A stretch of DNA of 64,000 nt from Flavobacterium sp. HJJ (lineage in GTDB: Bacteria > Bacteroidota > Bacteroidia > Flavobacteriales > Flavobacteriaceae). Where the stretch lies: positions 1 to 64,000 of the forward strand of contig NZ_JADKPR010000017.1 in assembly GCF_015351475.1 (NCBI RefSeq), read 5' to 3'. Position numbers and translations under genes: made by a program. The notes under the pieces were generated by a model, which was not told the DNA's origin, ran no database searches, and was given only the letters and a program-made list of their open reading frames with translations. Positions 18,662-26,088 of the stretch are shown in pieces (position 1 is the first letter of the stretch; each line of letters opens with the position of its first letter).

Positions 18662-18901
18662 GTAGAGACGTTGCACTGCAACGTCTTCGCAACGTCTTCG
18701 CAACGTCTTCGCAACGTCTTCGCAACGTCTTCGCAACGTCTTCGCAACGTCTTCGCAACGTCTTCGCAACGTCTTCGCAACGTCTTCGCAACGTGAACGC
18801 AATGCCTTCGCAATATTTGAACGGAAACGCATTCGCAACGTTCGAATTCGACATAATTATAAATATTCTTTGTGTTAGACTTTGCAGTGCAACATCTCTA
18901 C
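18662..18901. repeat. Inverted-repeat element, 240 bp, with internal minisatellite
   Basis: The ends are imperfect inverted repeats of 25 bp (18662-18686 and 18877-18901, two mismatches). Each end is itself nearly palindromic: AGACGTTGCA, one base, TGCAACGTCT on the left. This is the type of small palindromic repeat scattered through flavobacterial genomes, here enlarged by a tandem array. It begins 11 nt after the TonB receptor stop and could also serve as a transcription barrier. No protein-coding capacity is credible. Confidence 0.75.
18681..18790. repeat. 11-bp tandem repeat, ten perfect copies
   Basis: The unit ACGTCTTCGCA repeats ten times without change, followed by two degenerate copies (ACGTGAACGCA and ATGCCTTCGCA, 18791-18812). 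The unit is an extension of the TGCAACGTCT arm of the flanking inverted repeat, so the array probably grew from that arm by slippage. Because 11 is not a multiple of 3, all three minus-strand frames read the same 11-residue cycle; this explains the long overlapping frames there. Confidence 0.95.
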
Positions 18902-19053
18902 CGCAATTCATCCTCAAAAATCAACAATTGGGTACTTTAAAATTTTTAAACCGTCAGAACTGAAATACATTTGGACTATAAATTAATAATCGTTTCAATC
19001 ATCAAAAAAAGTAACTAATTAAAAAAAATATTAATAACTAAAAATCAAATATC

Positions 19054-19674
19054 ATGACCAAAATTATCACTACAATCGTATTTTTTATCAGCAGTTTATT
19101 AGCCGCTCAAACACAATTTGAGCAAGGAATGGGCAAAGCATTTGGGCTTTGGAAAGAAGGGAAAAATGCAGAAGCTTCGGCTATGTTTGAAAGAGTTGCT
19201 TCGGCTGAAAAAAACAGCTGGCTGCCAAATTATTATATTGCTTTGGTGAACACAACTTCAGCTTTTACAGAAAAGGACAAATCTAAAATTGAATTATTAT
19301 TGACAAAGGCGCAGGATGCTCTGGATGTTGAATTTATAAAAGATCAAAGCAATTCAGAGTTATATGTATTACAGGCTTTGCTTTATACAGCGTGGGTTGT
19401 GCAGGATCCAATGACTAACGCTCAAAAATATTCGGGCAAGATAATGGAGAATTATGCTAAGGCAAAATCATTAAACCCAAATAATCCAAGAGCTGTTTTT
19501 GGTGAAGCTGATTATCAGCTGGGAGGCGCAAAATGGACAGGTGTAGACACTAAACCATTGTGCGTTCAGGTTGATAAAGCTGTCGAACTTTTTGCTACTT
19601 TTAAACCCGAAACTTCTTTTTCTCCAAAATGGGGATTGGAAAGAGCACTGGAAGCCCAGAAAAACTGTAAATAG
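19054..19674 (+). CDS. Secreted TPR-like protein
   Basis: 206 residues with a signal peptide (MTKIITTIVFFISSLLAAQ). The mature protein is helical and looks like a TPR-type solenoid (FGLWKEGKNAEASAMFERVA, later NYYIALVN, LYVLQALLYTAW, YAKAKSLNPNNPRAVFGEA). The family is common in Bacteroidota and has no assigned enzyme activity; a role in protein interaction in the periplasm is inference. The VOC and histidine kinase genes follow on the same strand. Confidence 0.75.
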   Translation: MTKIITTIVFFISSLLAAQTQFEQGMGKAFGLWKEGKNAEASAMFERVASAEKNSWLPNYYIALVNTTSAFTEKDKSKIELLLTKAQDALDVEFIKDQSNSELYVLQALLYTAWVVQDPMTNAQKYSGKIMENYAKAKSLNPNNPRAVFGEADYQLGGAKWTGVDTKPLCVQVDKAVELFATFKPETSFSPKWGLERALEAQKNCK

Positions 19675-19714
19675 TAAAACTAATTTTTATAATTGAATAA
19701 TACCGGAACATTAT

Positions 19715-20137
19715 ATGATAACAGTAAATCCGTACCTGTATTTTAATGGCAATTGTGAAGAAGCGTTTAATTTCTACAAGTCTGTTTTTGAGGTTGAATT
19801 TAAATATATTGGACGATACAAAGATGTGCCACAAGCTGAAAAGCACATTTTTCAAGAAGAGGACAATAAAATTATGCATGTTTCGCTGCCAATTAGCAGC
19901 CAGATAACATTGATGGGTGCTGATAATACTGAAGTCCATAAAGGAAACATTTCTCATACTAATTTTTCTTTATCTATAACTGCAGACACTAAAAATGAAG
20001 CTGATAAATTATTTCAAAAGCTTTCTGTGGGCGGTAAAATTAAATTAGCAATGAACAAAACATTTTGGGGTTCGTATTACGGGATTGTTAATGATAGATT
20101 CGGAATTAACTGGAAAATTAGTTTTGAAACAAATTAG
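19715..20137 (+). CDS. VOC family protein, PhnB-like
   Basis: 140 residues. The N-terminus MITVNPYLYFNGNCEEAFNFYKSVF and the ending WGSYYGIVNDRFGINWKISFE are typical of the PhnB / 3-demethylubiquinone-methyltransferase-like branch of the VOC superfamily. Members form dimers; the function of most is unknown and the name refers to similarity only. It lies 40 nt after the TPR-like gene and 52 nt before the histidine kinase, so it may share their transcript. Confidence 0.85.
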   Translation: MITVNPYLYFNGNCEEAFNFYKSVFEVEFKYIGRYKDVPQAEKHIFQEEDNKIMHVSLPISSQITLMGADNTEVHKGNISHTNFSLSITADTKNEADKLFQKLSVGGKIKLAMNKTFWGSYYGIVNDRFGINWKISFETN

Positions 20138-20189
20138 CATACAGCTTTTGTTTTCAAATATTTAATAAAAAATAATTTAAACTGATTGG

Positions 20190-21545
20190 ATGAAAGATCA
20201 TAGAAATACATTTGGAAATTTGAGAAGCGGAACAATTATGTGTTTCAAGATTTCTATGGTCTTTACAGTAATATTCTCAGCGTTTTTGGGAGCTGATTTA
20301 AATATAAGGAATGTTTTGTTAACATTTCTTTTAAGCTGTCTTTACTCTTTCGGACTGGGTTTTGGGAATGGCTTTCTTAATGTTCTTTTGGACAGAAAAT
20401 GGGATTGGCTGGAGCAAACGAATTTAAGAGTGTATTTTGGAATCCTGGTCACTGTTTTATACACAGTTCCTGCTGTTTTATGCGTAAATTATATTGTTTT
20501 TGTAGTTATCCAAAACCAGCCTTTAGCGAATTTTTTTAGTGAAAGAATGATCTGGGTGCATCTTTTTTACATTATTTTATCTTTGGGAGTTTCGACTTTT
20601 ATGCAGGCCAGAAGCTTTATGGTAAAATGGAAACAGGCGTCCAAAACTGAGGTAAAGCAGCAAAGAATTATAGCAGGAAATGCCAATGCAAAGTTTGAAA
20701 CCCTGAAAAATCAAATCGATCCGCATTTTCTTTTTAATAGTCTGAATGTTTTGAGTTCATTGATAGAGGAAAATCCAGATAATGCACAGCGGTTTACAAC
20801 CTCTTTGTCCAAAATATACCGCTATGTATTAGAACAAAAAGACAAAGAACTGGTTTCAGTAGCCGAAGAATTGTCTTTTGCCAAAACATATATGAATCTG
20901 CTGAAAATGCGTTTTGAAAACAGTCTTTTTTATGAATTGCCAGAAATAGTTATAAATCCAGATGCAAAAGTAGTACCGCTTTCACTGCAGCTGCTATTGG
21001 AAAATACGGTTAAACACAATGTGGTAAGCGAACAAAGACCATTACATATTCGAATATTTATTGAGGGCGATTATCTGGCGGTTCAAAATGATTTTCAAAA
21101 AAAGGAAGTAATGCAGACCCGTCAGGGGGTAGGTTTACAAAACATAGTAGACCGCTACGGAATTATTACTAACCGAAAGGTTTTAATAGAACAAAATGAA
21201 AAAACATTTACGGTCAAAATACCAATTTTAACCAAACAAATCAGTGTTATGGAAACGGCAGCAGTTTATGGCGAAAATAGTGCTTATTACAGAGCCAAAA
21301 AGCGCGTAGAGCAGTTAAGAGGATTCTATGCCAATGTGATTTCATATTGCTGTATAATACCGATTTTAATATTCGTTAACCTCACTTTTATGCCACAGTT
21401 TCATTGGTTTTGGTTCTCTGCCGGAGGCTGGGGATTTGGAGTAATAATGCACGCGTTTAAGACTTTTGGATATGGCGTTAATTGGGAAGAAAGAAAGATT
21501 CAGGAGATTTTGCGAAAAGAGAACAGCAGAAAGACATGGAAATAA
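20190..21545 (+). CDS. LytS-type sensor histidine kinase with C-terminal 2TM domain
   Basis: 451 residues. Four hydrophobic segments (about residues 19-36, 42-66, 81-106, 121-138) form the sensor. The His-kinase domain follows with the phospho-acceptor in NQIDPHFLFNSLN (His 179), an N-box-like LQLLLENTVKHN and a G-box GVGLQNIVDRYGI. From about residue 360 a complete 2TM domain is fused: YYRAKKRVEQLRGFYANVISY, two helices, then NWEERKIQEIL. That fusion is repeated as free-standing genes just downstream. It pairs with the LytTR regulator at 22773-23543. The signal sensed is unknown. Confidence 0.9.
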   Translation: MKDHRNTFGNLRSGTIMCFKISMVFTVIFSAFLGADLNIRNVLLTFLLSCLYSFGLGFGNGFLNVLLDRKWDWLEQTNLRVYFGILVTVLYTVPAVLCVNYIVFVVIQNQPLANFFSERMIWVHLFYIILSLGVSTFMQARSFMVKWKQASKTEVKQQRIIAGNANAKFETLKNQIDPHFLFNSLNVLSSLIEENPDNAQRFTTSLSKIYRYVLEQKDKELVSVAEELSFAKTYMNLLKMRFENSLFYELPEIVINPDAKVVPLSLQLLLENTVKHNVVSEQRPLHIRIFIEGDYLAVQNDFQKKEVMQTRQGVGLQNIVDRYGIITNRKVLIEQNEKTFTVKIPILTKQISVMETAAVYGENSAYYRAKKRVEQLRGFYANVISYCCIIPILIFVNLTFMPQFHWFWFSAGGWGFGVIMHAFKTFGYGVNWEERKIQEILRKENSRKTWK

Positions 21546-21586
21546 CAGTCAGTGTTATAAATTTTTAAAAATAAAATTCAGTAAAA

Positions 21587-21895
21587 ATGGAAAATCAAAA
21601 TAAAGAAGGAGAGGAACGCTATTATAATGCAAGAAAAAAAGTGGAAGAAATTAAAGGTTTCTATGGAAATCTGATTTCCTATATTGTTGTGAATTGCTTT
21701 TTAGTGATAATAAATTTGGTTACAAGCCCTGGCCATTTATGGTTTTATTGGCCTTTGATGTGGTGGGGGTTGGGAGTTATCTTTCACGGATTAAAAGTTT
21801 TTAACTGCCTGCCTTTCTTCGGGAAAGACTGGGAAGAGCAAAAAATTAAAGAATTGATTGACAAAGAAGAAAAAGCAAAAAAGACTTGGGAATAA
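21587..21895 (+). CDS. 2TM domain protein, copy 1
   Basis: 102 residues, almost only a 2TM domain: a charged helix (RYYNARKKVEEIKGFYGNLISY), two membrane segments separated by a short aromatic loop (SPGHLWFYWPLMWWGLG), and the closing FGKDWEEQKIKELIDKEEKAKKTWE. It is closely like the C-terminal domain of the kinase before it. The function of the domain is unknown. It starts 41 nt after the kinase stop, clearly co-transcribed. Confidence 0.88.
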   Translation: MENQNKEGEERYYNARKKVEEIKGFYGNLISYIVVNCFLVIINLVTSPGHLWFYWPLMWWGLGVIFHGLKVFNCLPFFGKDWEEQKIKELIDKEEKAKKTWE

Positions 21896-21911
21896 AAACG
21901 TTAGTACTACT

Positions 21912-22217
21912 ATGGAAATAAATTATACCGAAGAGGACCGCTATTATAGAGCCAAAAAGAAAGTAGAAGAAATTAGAAAGTTTTATGAGCATCTTGCTGT
22001 TTATCTGCTTTGTAATCCAATTGTGATAGCTGTAAATCTTTTAACATCGCCTGGCTATTTATATTTTTGGTATTCTTTGTTCGGCTGGGGCATAGCGATT
22101 GTTCTGCATGGACTGAAAGCTTTTGGTTTTTCACCGCTTTTTAATAAAGACTGGGAGCAAAGAAAGGTAAAGGAGTTTATAGAAAAAGAAGAGCAGGCAA
22201 AAAAAACTTGGGAATAA
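21912..22217 (+). CDS. 2TM domain protein, copy 2
   Basis: 101 residues from the ATG at 21912 (MEINYTEEDRYYRAKKKVEEI). A longer frame begins at 21858, inside the end of copy 1, but its first 18 residues do not belong to the domain. Two membrane segments follow, then FNKDWEQRKVKEFIEKEEQAKKTWE. Very like copy 1, so the pair reflects recent tandem duplication. It begins 16 nt after the stop of copy 1. Confidence 0.88.
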   Translation: MEINYTEEDRYYRAKKKVEEIRKFYEHLAVYLLCNPIVIAVNLLTSPGYLYFWYSLFGWGIAIVLHGLKAFGFSPLFNKDWEQRKVKEFIEKEEQAKKTWE

Positions 22218-22299
22218 ATTTTTTAAAGCGGCTAAGATTCTAAGTTTTTTATGGACAATTTTTAAAATCTTAGCAGTTCAGTATTTAAAAACACACACA

Positions 22300-22653
22300 A
22301 TGAGAAGGTATAGAAAACAATTATTTGAAGATTTTCAGGATGAAAACTTCAATCCGGAAACGAGATATGAATTGGCTTATAAACGGGTAAAAAGAATCAA
22401 AGGATTTTATATACACGCCTTGGTTTATGTACTCGTGAATGCATTTATAATTTTGTCAGCATTCAATAGAAGCGAGATAGGAAGTGAAATTTTTTTAAAA
22501 TGGGAAACTTTTTCAACAGCAGCTTTTTGGGGAGTAGGTTTATTGGCACATGGATTATCGGTCTTTGGAAGAAACATCTTTTTTAGCAGTGATTGGGAAG
22601 AAAGAAAAATCAAAGAAATCATGGATAAAGAGAAAAACCAAAAGTGGGAGTAA
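22300..22653 (+). CDS. 2TM domain protein, copy 3
   Basis: 117 residues and the most divergent of the set. The pattern is kept: YELAYKRVKRIKGFYIHALVYVLVN, a longer loop between the membrane helices (NRSEIGSEIFLKWETFSTAAFWG), and SDWEERKIKEIMDKEKNQKWE at the end. A gap of 82 nt with a weak long-loop hairpin (22231-22274) separates it from copy 2. It precedes the response regulator, so kinase, free 2TM proteins and regulator form one gene block. Confidence 0.85.
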   Translation: MRRYRKQLFEDFQDENFNPETRYELAYKRVKRIKGFYIHALVYVLVNAFIILSAFNRSEIGSEIFLKWETFSTAAFWGVGLLAHGLSVFGRNIFFSSDWEERKIKEIMDKEKNQKWE

Positions 22654-22705
22654 AAGGAGTATTCAGTTTTTAGAAAGTAGATGACAGTAATCAAGGAAAT
22701 TTGAA

Positions 22706-22717
22706 AATCTGCAATCT
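22706..22717 (+). repeat. Intergenic 12-mer AATCTGCAATCT
   Basis: The 12-mer AATCTGCAATCT occurs here, upstream of the LytTR regulator, and twice more at 58052-58063 and 58073-58084, upstream of the TauE/SafE-like gene. All copies lie in short gaps before genes. It looks like a low-copy intergenic repeat; no role is proposed. Confidence 0.5.
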
Positions 22718-22772
22718 GAAACTGATAACTGTATTTTTTTTTGACTCCTAATATCTAATTTATAACTTAAAA

Positions 22773-23543
22773 ATGACCACAATAATAATCGAAGACGAAA
22801 AACCTGCGGCAAGACTGCTGCAGCGCAAACTGGAAAAAATAAATATTAAGGCAGAAGTAATGCTTCATTCAGTTGAGGAAGCGCTGAATTGGTTTGGCCA
22901 AAATGAGCATCCTGATTTAATCTTTTTAGACATACAATTGTCGGATGGTCTGTCATTTGAAATCTTCGACAAAATCGAAATAAAAAGCGCTGTGATTTTT
23001 ACCACAGCTTACGATGAATATGCACTGCGCGCTTTTAAATTAAACAGTATCGATTATCTCTTGAAACCCATAGATGAGGATGATTTGGAAGTGGCTGTAA
23101 TAAAATACAAAGACCGTTTCCAGCTTTCAAAAACAACGCAGAAAGAACCGATGCAGTTTGACTTTGAGCAGATCCGGAAAATGTTCTCCAACCCTTTCGA
23201 AAAAACATTCAAAAAAAGATTTACCGTAAAAATAGGACAGCACCTCAAAGTGATTTCTACTGATGAGATTGAATGTCTTTTTAGCGAAAACAAGGGAACT
23301 TATATTCATACTTTCGACAATCGTAATTATTTGATAGACTCCACTTTGGAAGTTTTGGAGCAGGAATTGGACACTGCCGAATTTTACAGAATCAGCAGAA
23401 AATTTATAATTCCGCTGAAAGCCATAAAGGAAATAACGGTGTACAGTAACTCCAGATTAAAGATTATTTTACCCACTTACAGGGACGATGAGGTAATCGT
23501 AAGCCGTGAAAAGGTATCGGATTTCAAAAATTGGATTGGCTGA
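22773..23543 (+). CDS. LytTR-type response regulator
   Basis: 256 residues. The receiver domain has the acidic pocket (IIIEDEKPAA), the phospho-acceptor Asp 53 in LIFLDIQLSDG and Lys 98 in YLLKPID. The C-terminal part from about residue 145 is a LytTR DNA-binding domain (RFTVKIGQHLKVISTDEI, later FYRISRKFIIPLKAIKEI). This is the regulator partner of the LytS-type kinase at 20190. Known relatives bind imperfect direct repeats; no target site was identified here with confidence. Confidence 0.92.
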   Translation: MTTIIIEDEKPAARLLQRKLEKINIKAEVMLHSVEEALNWFGQNEHPDLIFLDIQLSDGLSFEIFDKIEIKSAVIFTTAYDEYALRAFKLNSIDYLLKPIDEDDLEVAVIKYKDRFQLSKTTQKEPMQFDFEQIRKMFSNPFEKTFKKRFTVKIGQHLKVISTDEIECLFSENKGTYIHTFDNRNYLIDSTLEVLEQELDTAEFYRISRKFIIPLKAIKEITVYSNSRLKIILPTYRDDEVIVSREKVSDFKNWIG

Positions 23544-23929
23544 AAATAATTTATATTTATTATTTAAGCTAAATTTATTAAAACATTGAATTTGTGTTGT
23601 TTAGTGTGTTTGTATAGATTTTGTTTATAATGCTTTTTTAGGTAAAAAAGAGTTTGAAAACGGCTGAAATTCAGCTTGTTTCGTGAGTTTGTTGATTTGA
23701 ATTGAATGTTAGCATTTCTTTTCTTAGGAATTCTAAAAACATTTCTGACTATTAATGTTGTTTTTGGAAAAGCTAGCTTCTCTTTTTTAAAAACCAAAAG
23801 CTGTTTTTTTTCATAGGAAAGTTTTTATCCTTCTGATATTTAATTCGGACTGATAATTTTTTGTTAATCATTTTCCTAAAAAAATTAAAGATTGTACTTT
23901 CGTTGGATTAGTACAAATAAAATTTTAGG
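23544..23929. other. Gene-free stretch, no feature recognised
   Basis: 386 nt of AT-rich sequence between the LytTR regulator and the thioredoxin gene. A minus-strand frame of 77 codons (23564-23797) has lysine- and phenylalanine-rich content without any domain and is unlikely to be real. No strong hairpin or promoter pair was found. Confidence 0.5.
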
Positions 23930-24409
23930 ATGAAATATTTACTCTATTTAATTTTTCCGCTTCTTTTTTCAAATGTAATTGTGGCTCAAAAAGTGGCAGT
24001 TTATGATAATTATATCACTTTAGAAAAAGAGATTTTGAACGATAAAAGTACCACTTATGTTGTCAATTTTTGGGCAACCTGGTGTGCTCCCTGCGTTAAA
24101 GAACTGCCTTATTTTGAGAGATTAAATTCGGAGAACAAAAAGGTAAAAGTAGTGCTCGTAAGTCTGGATTTCAAGAATCAGTATGAGACAAAATTACTGC
24201 CGTTTGTGAAGAACAGAAAAATCAATTCCGAGGTTGTTTTACTTACCGATAAAGATTATAATGCTTGGCTTCCTATAGTGAGTAAAGATTGGTCAGGATC
24301 GATTCCGGCAACTTTAATTATCCAGAATGGTGTGAAGAAAGTTTTTGCTGAAAGGTCTTTTTCGAGCTATAAGGAACTTAATGAATTTGTGAATAAGAAT
24401 ATTAATTAA
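23930..24409 (+). CDS. TlpA-like thioredoxin
   Basis: 159 residues with a signal peptide (MKYLLYLIFPLLFSNVIVAQ) and a thioredoxin fold bearing WCAPC at 51-55 (VVNFWATWCAPCVKELPYFE). Later strands SGSIPATLIIQNGVKKVF supply the cis-Pro segment. Exported TlpA/ResA-like proteins reduce disulfides in periplasmic proteins, often for cytochrome c maturation; here the partner is not known. It is followed after 11 nt by the remnants of a second thioredoxin-like gene. Confidence 0.9.
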   Translation: MKYLLYLIFPLLFSNVIVAQKVAVYDNYITLEKEILNDKSTTYVVNFWATWCAPCVKELPYFERLNSENKKVKVVLVSLDFKNQYETKLLPFVKNRKINSEVVLLTDKDYNAWLPIVSKDWSGSIPATLIIQNGVKKVFAERSFSSYKELNEFVNKNIN

Positions 24410-24420
24410 ATCTTCTAATT

Positions 24421-24820
24421 ATGAAAATTTTGTCAGGTCTTTTATTGTTTGTTTCCGTTTTTTTCATGACGGGATTTATCACAGATATACCTAATACCTT
24501 ATAAAATTGGCGATAAAGCTACCGATTTCAAGCTGAAATCAGTTGATGGTAAATCATATAGTATGTTTGATTTTAAGTAAGCAAAAGGTTCATAGTTGTT
24601 TTTACCTGTAACCATTGCCCATTTGCTGTGAAATATGAAGATAGGATTAATGTTTTGGTCAAAAAATACAAACCCCAGAGCTATATTTTATTGGCTATTA
24701 ATCCAAATAACCAGGCTTTAGAGCCTACTGATAGTTTTGAATCAATGAAAAGTGAGATCCAAAGAAAAAGGTTTTGCTTTTCCTTATTTATTTGATGAAG
24801 GTCAAAAGATATATCCGCAG
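24421..24820 (+). pseudogene. Decayed thioredoxin/peroxiredoxin-like gene
   Basis: An ATG and a leader-like start (MKILSGLLLFVSVFFMTGF) are followed by at least three frame changes and several stops. Pieces in different frames read YKIGDKATDFKLKSVDGKSY, then VVFTCNHCPFAVKYEDRINV, and KEKGFAFPYLFDEGQKIYPQ. These match the family of exported redoxins with a CNHCP active site. The TlpA-like gene just before it is intact. The pieces are in the correct order, so it is one broken gene rather than a chance similarity. Confidence 0.85.
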
Positions 24821-24901
24821 TAATGACATGCTTTGAGACTAATAGATTATTTAAATAACAAGTTTTTAAGGTCTTCGCCATACTTCAGTGTTCAAAACCT
24901 G

Positions 24902-25681
24902 TTAGGTCTCAGATTTTATAAAAACTTTCCTGATTCCAATCAGAACCAAAATCAAAACCGAATAGGAGACGAAAAACGGAGCAATCATTTCAACCCTGTT
25001 TAAAGACAATAATAAGGCAATTAATAGCAGTTGAAAACCCAATCCATAAAGAGAAACCAAGGTCATAAACCAGTTTGGGAACGTTTTTACTTTGTAAGCA
25101 GTACTGTCCAAAGTGTGGATTATTTTGTCAAAAACTCCATAAACAACAGTGTAGATTGCAAACAAAATATCTACCGATTTTTGACTTTCACCTGGTAAAG
25201 CACGAGGTGAATGATCTTCGAAAATTTGGCTAGTTGCATCTCCACCCGCCGAATGGTTTCTCAAAATCACATAGTAGTAATTGAAAAGCGTACCCTGAAG
25301 CTGTATCCCAATGAAAGCTAATAGACTTAGCCAAAAAGTAGTTTGGGATATATAACAGATCGCCATGAAAATCAAAAAATTCAGAATAATGTCGAATATA
25401 CTATCGAGGTATCTGCCGGAATAGGACGGCGTTTTTTTGACACGTGCGAGTTCGCCATCCACGGCATCGATTATTGATTTTAAAATCAGAAAAAAGGACG
25501 CGGTAAAGTAGTGGTTTTGCAAAATGCAATAAATCGCAATCAATCCTGAAACACCGAAAATCAGGGTTACATGTATGGGAGTGAAGCGGGTGTTTTTTAG
25601 CCAATTTGCCCATAAACGTGCCAATGGTCTGCCGTAATCGGAAAGATCGAGAAACTGATATTTTGGGGCGAGTTTTGGCAT
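24902..25681 (-). CDS. CDP-alcohol phosphatidyltransferase family protein
   Basis: 259 residues with about six membrane helices. The family motif is complete: DAVDGELAR at 72-80, then after eight residues GRYLDSIFD (to Asp 97), fitting D-x2-DG-x2-AR-x8-G-x3-D-x3-D. Such enzymes move a phospho-alcohol group from a CDP-alcohol to a second alcohol in the membrane during phospholipid synthesis. The substrate (glycerol phosphate, serine, inositol or other) cannot be told from sequence. Its start lies about 400 nt from the heme A synthase gene across a repeat-rich gap. Confidence 0.9.
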   Translation of the reverse strand: MPKLAPKYQFLDLSDYGRPLARLWANWLKNTRFTPIHVTLIFGVSGLIAIYCILQNHYFTASFFLILKSIIDAVDGELARVKKTPSYSGRYLDSIFDIILNFLIFMAICYISQTTFWLSLLAFIGIQLQGTLFNYYYVILRNHSAGGDATSQIFEDHSPRALPGESQKSVDILFAIYTVVYGVFDKIIHTLDSTAYKVKTFPNWFMTLVSLYGLGFQLLLIALLLSLNRVEMIAPFFVSYSVLILVLIGIRKVFIKSET

Positions 25682-25834
25682 TTTATAGCAAATAATTAGG
25701 GTGGAATAATAAAGTGTAACTGCAAAAATAACGCTTTTTTAACCTAGAATTTACGTTTGGAAGTTGGAATAGGTTAATTAGCCACGAATGATAGGGACGC
25801 CACTGATTTACACGGATTTTTTTGAGTTAGTTGA

Positions 25835-25920
25835 GTCATTGCGAGGGAGGAAGCAATCACGCAAAATTAAGCAAGTAAAGAGGATAAAACAATTGTGCTT
25901 GCTTCGTTCCTCGCAAAGAC
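25835..25920. repeat. Small inverted-repeat element (MITE-like)
   Basis: Inverted arms of 24 bp (25835-25858 and 25897-25920, four mismatches; core TTGCGAGG and GAAGCAA) enclose 38 bp. The sequence is of the type CATTGCGAGGAACGAAGCAATC, which I know as a frequent intergenic repeat in Bacteroidota. It lies inside the gap between the CDP-alcohol transferase and heme A synthase genes. Confidence 0.6.
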
Positions 25921-25970
25921 ATGAGAAACAGAAAAATAATATTTCCAAAGAAGACTATTGCTTACTCTTT

Positions 25971-26077
25971 AGCCCTGATAGAAGCGAAAATCCTCCTGTG
26001 CCGGTGTTCGGCACAGGAGGATTGTAGCGGATAGCAGGAATCCATGTCTGCTGATAAAGCCTCTTCTTTCGCTCCTA
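25971..26077 (+). ncRNA. Structured intergenic element, possible non-coding RNA
   Basis: The element reads GCCCTGATAGAAGCGAAAATCC, a hairpin, then TGTAGCGGATAGCAGGAA, ending near GCTCCTAAAA. The hairpin is a perfect 15-bp stem (25989-26003 with 26009-26023) and a 5-nt loop; a short outer pairing CCTG/CAGG (25974-25977, 26035-26038) closes it. I know this kind of element as recurrent between flavobacterial genes; it might belong to the Flavo-1 RNA motif, which a covariance search would decide. Strand is given as read; both neighbours are on the minus strand. Confidence 0.5.
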
Positions 26078-26088
26078 AAAAAATATTT

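Noticed and set aside
18681-18812. Possible CRISPR array
   Set aside because: The repeats are contiguous 11-mers without spacers, and no cas genes are present.
18610-18917. Three overlapping minus-strand frames of 60-90 residues with RRRCEDVAKTL repeats
   Set aside because: They are the 11-bp tandem repeat read in all three frames. An 11-bp unit gives the same 11-residue cycle in every frame, so this is no sign of coding.
22231-22274. Hairpin GCTAAGATT/AATCTTAGC between 2TM genes as a terminator
   Set aside because: The loop is 26 nt and there is no T-run; the downstream 2TM and regulator genes appear to be co-transcribed.
23564-23797. Minus-strand frame of 77 codons after the LytTR regulator
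   Set aside because: Low-complexity composition, no start signal and no family resemblance.
25788-26027. Plus-strand frame of 79 codons
   Set aside because: It runs through three intergenic repeat elements and has no domain or start signal.
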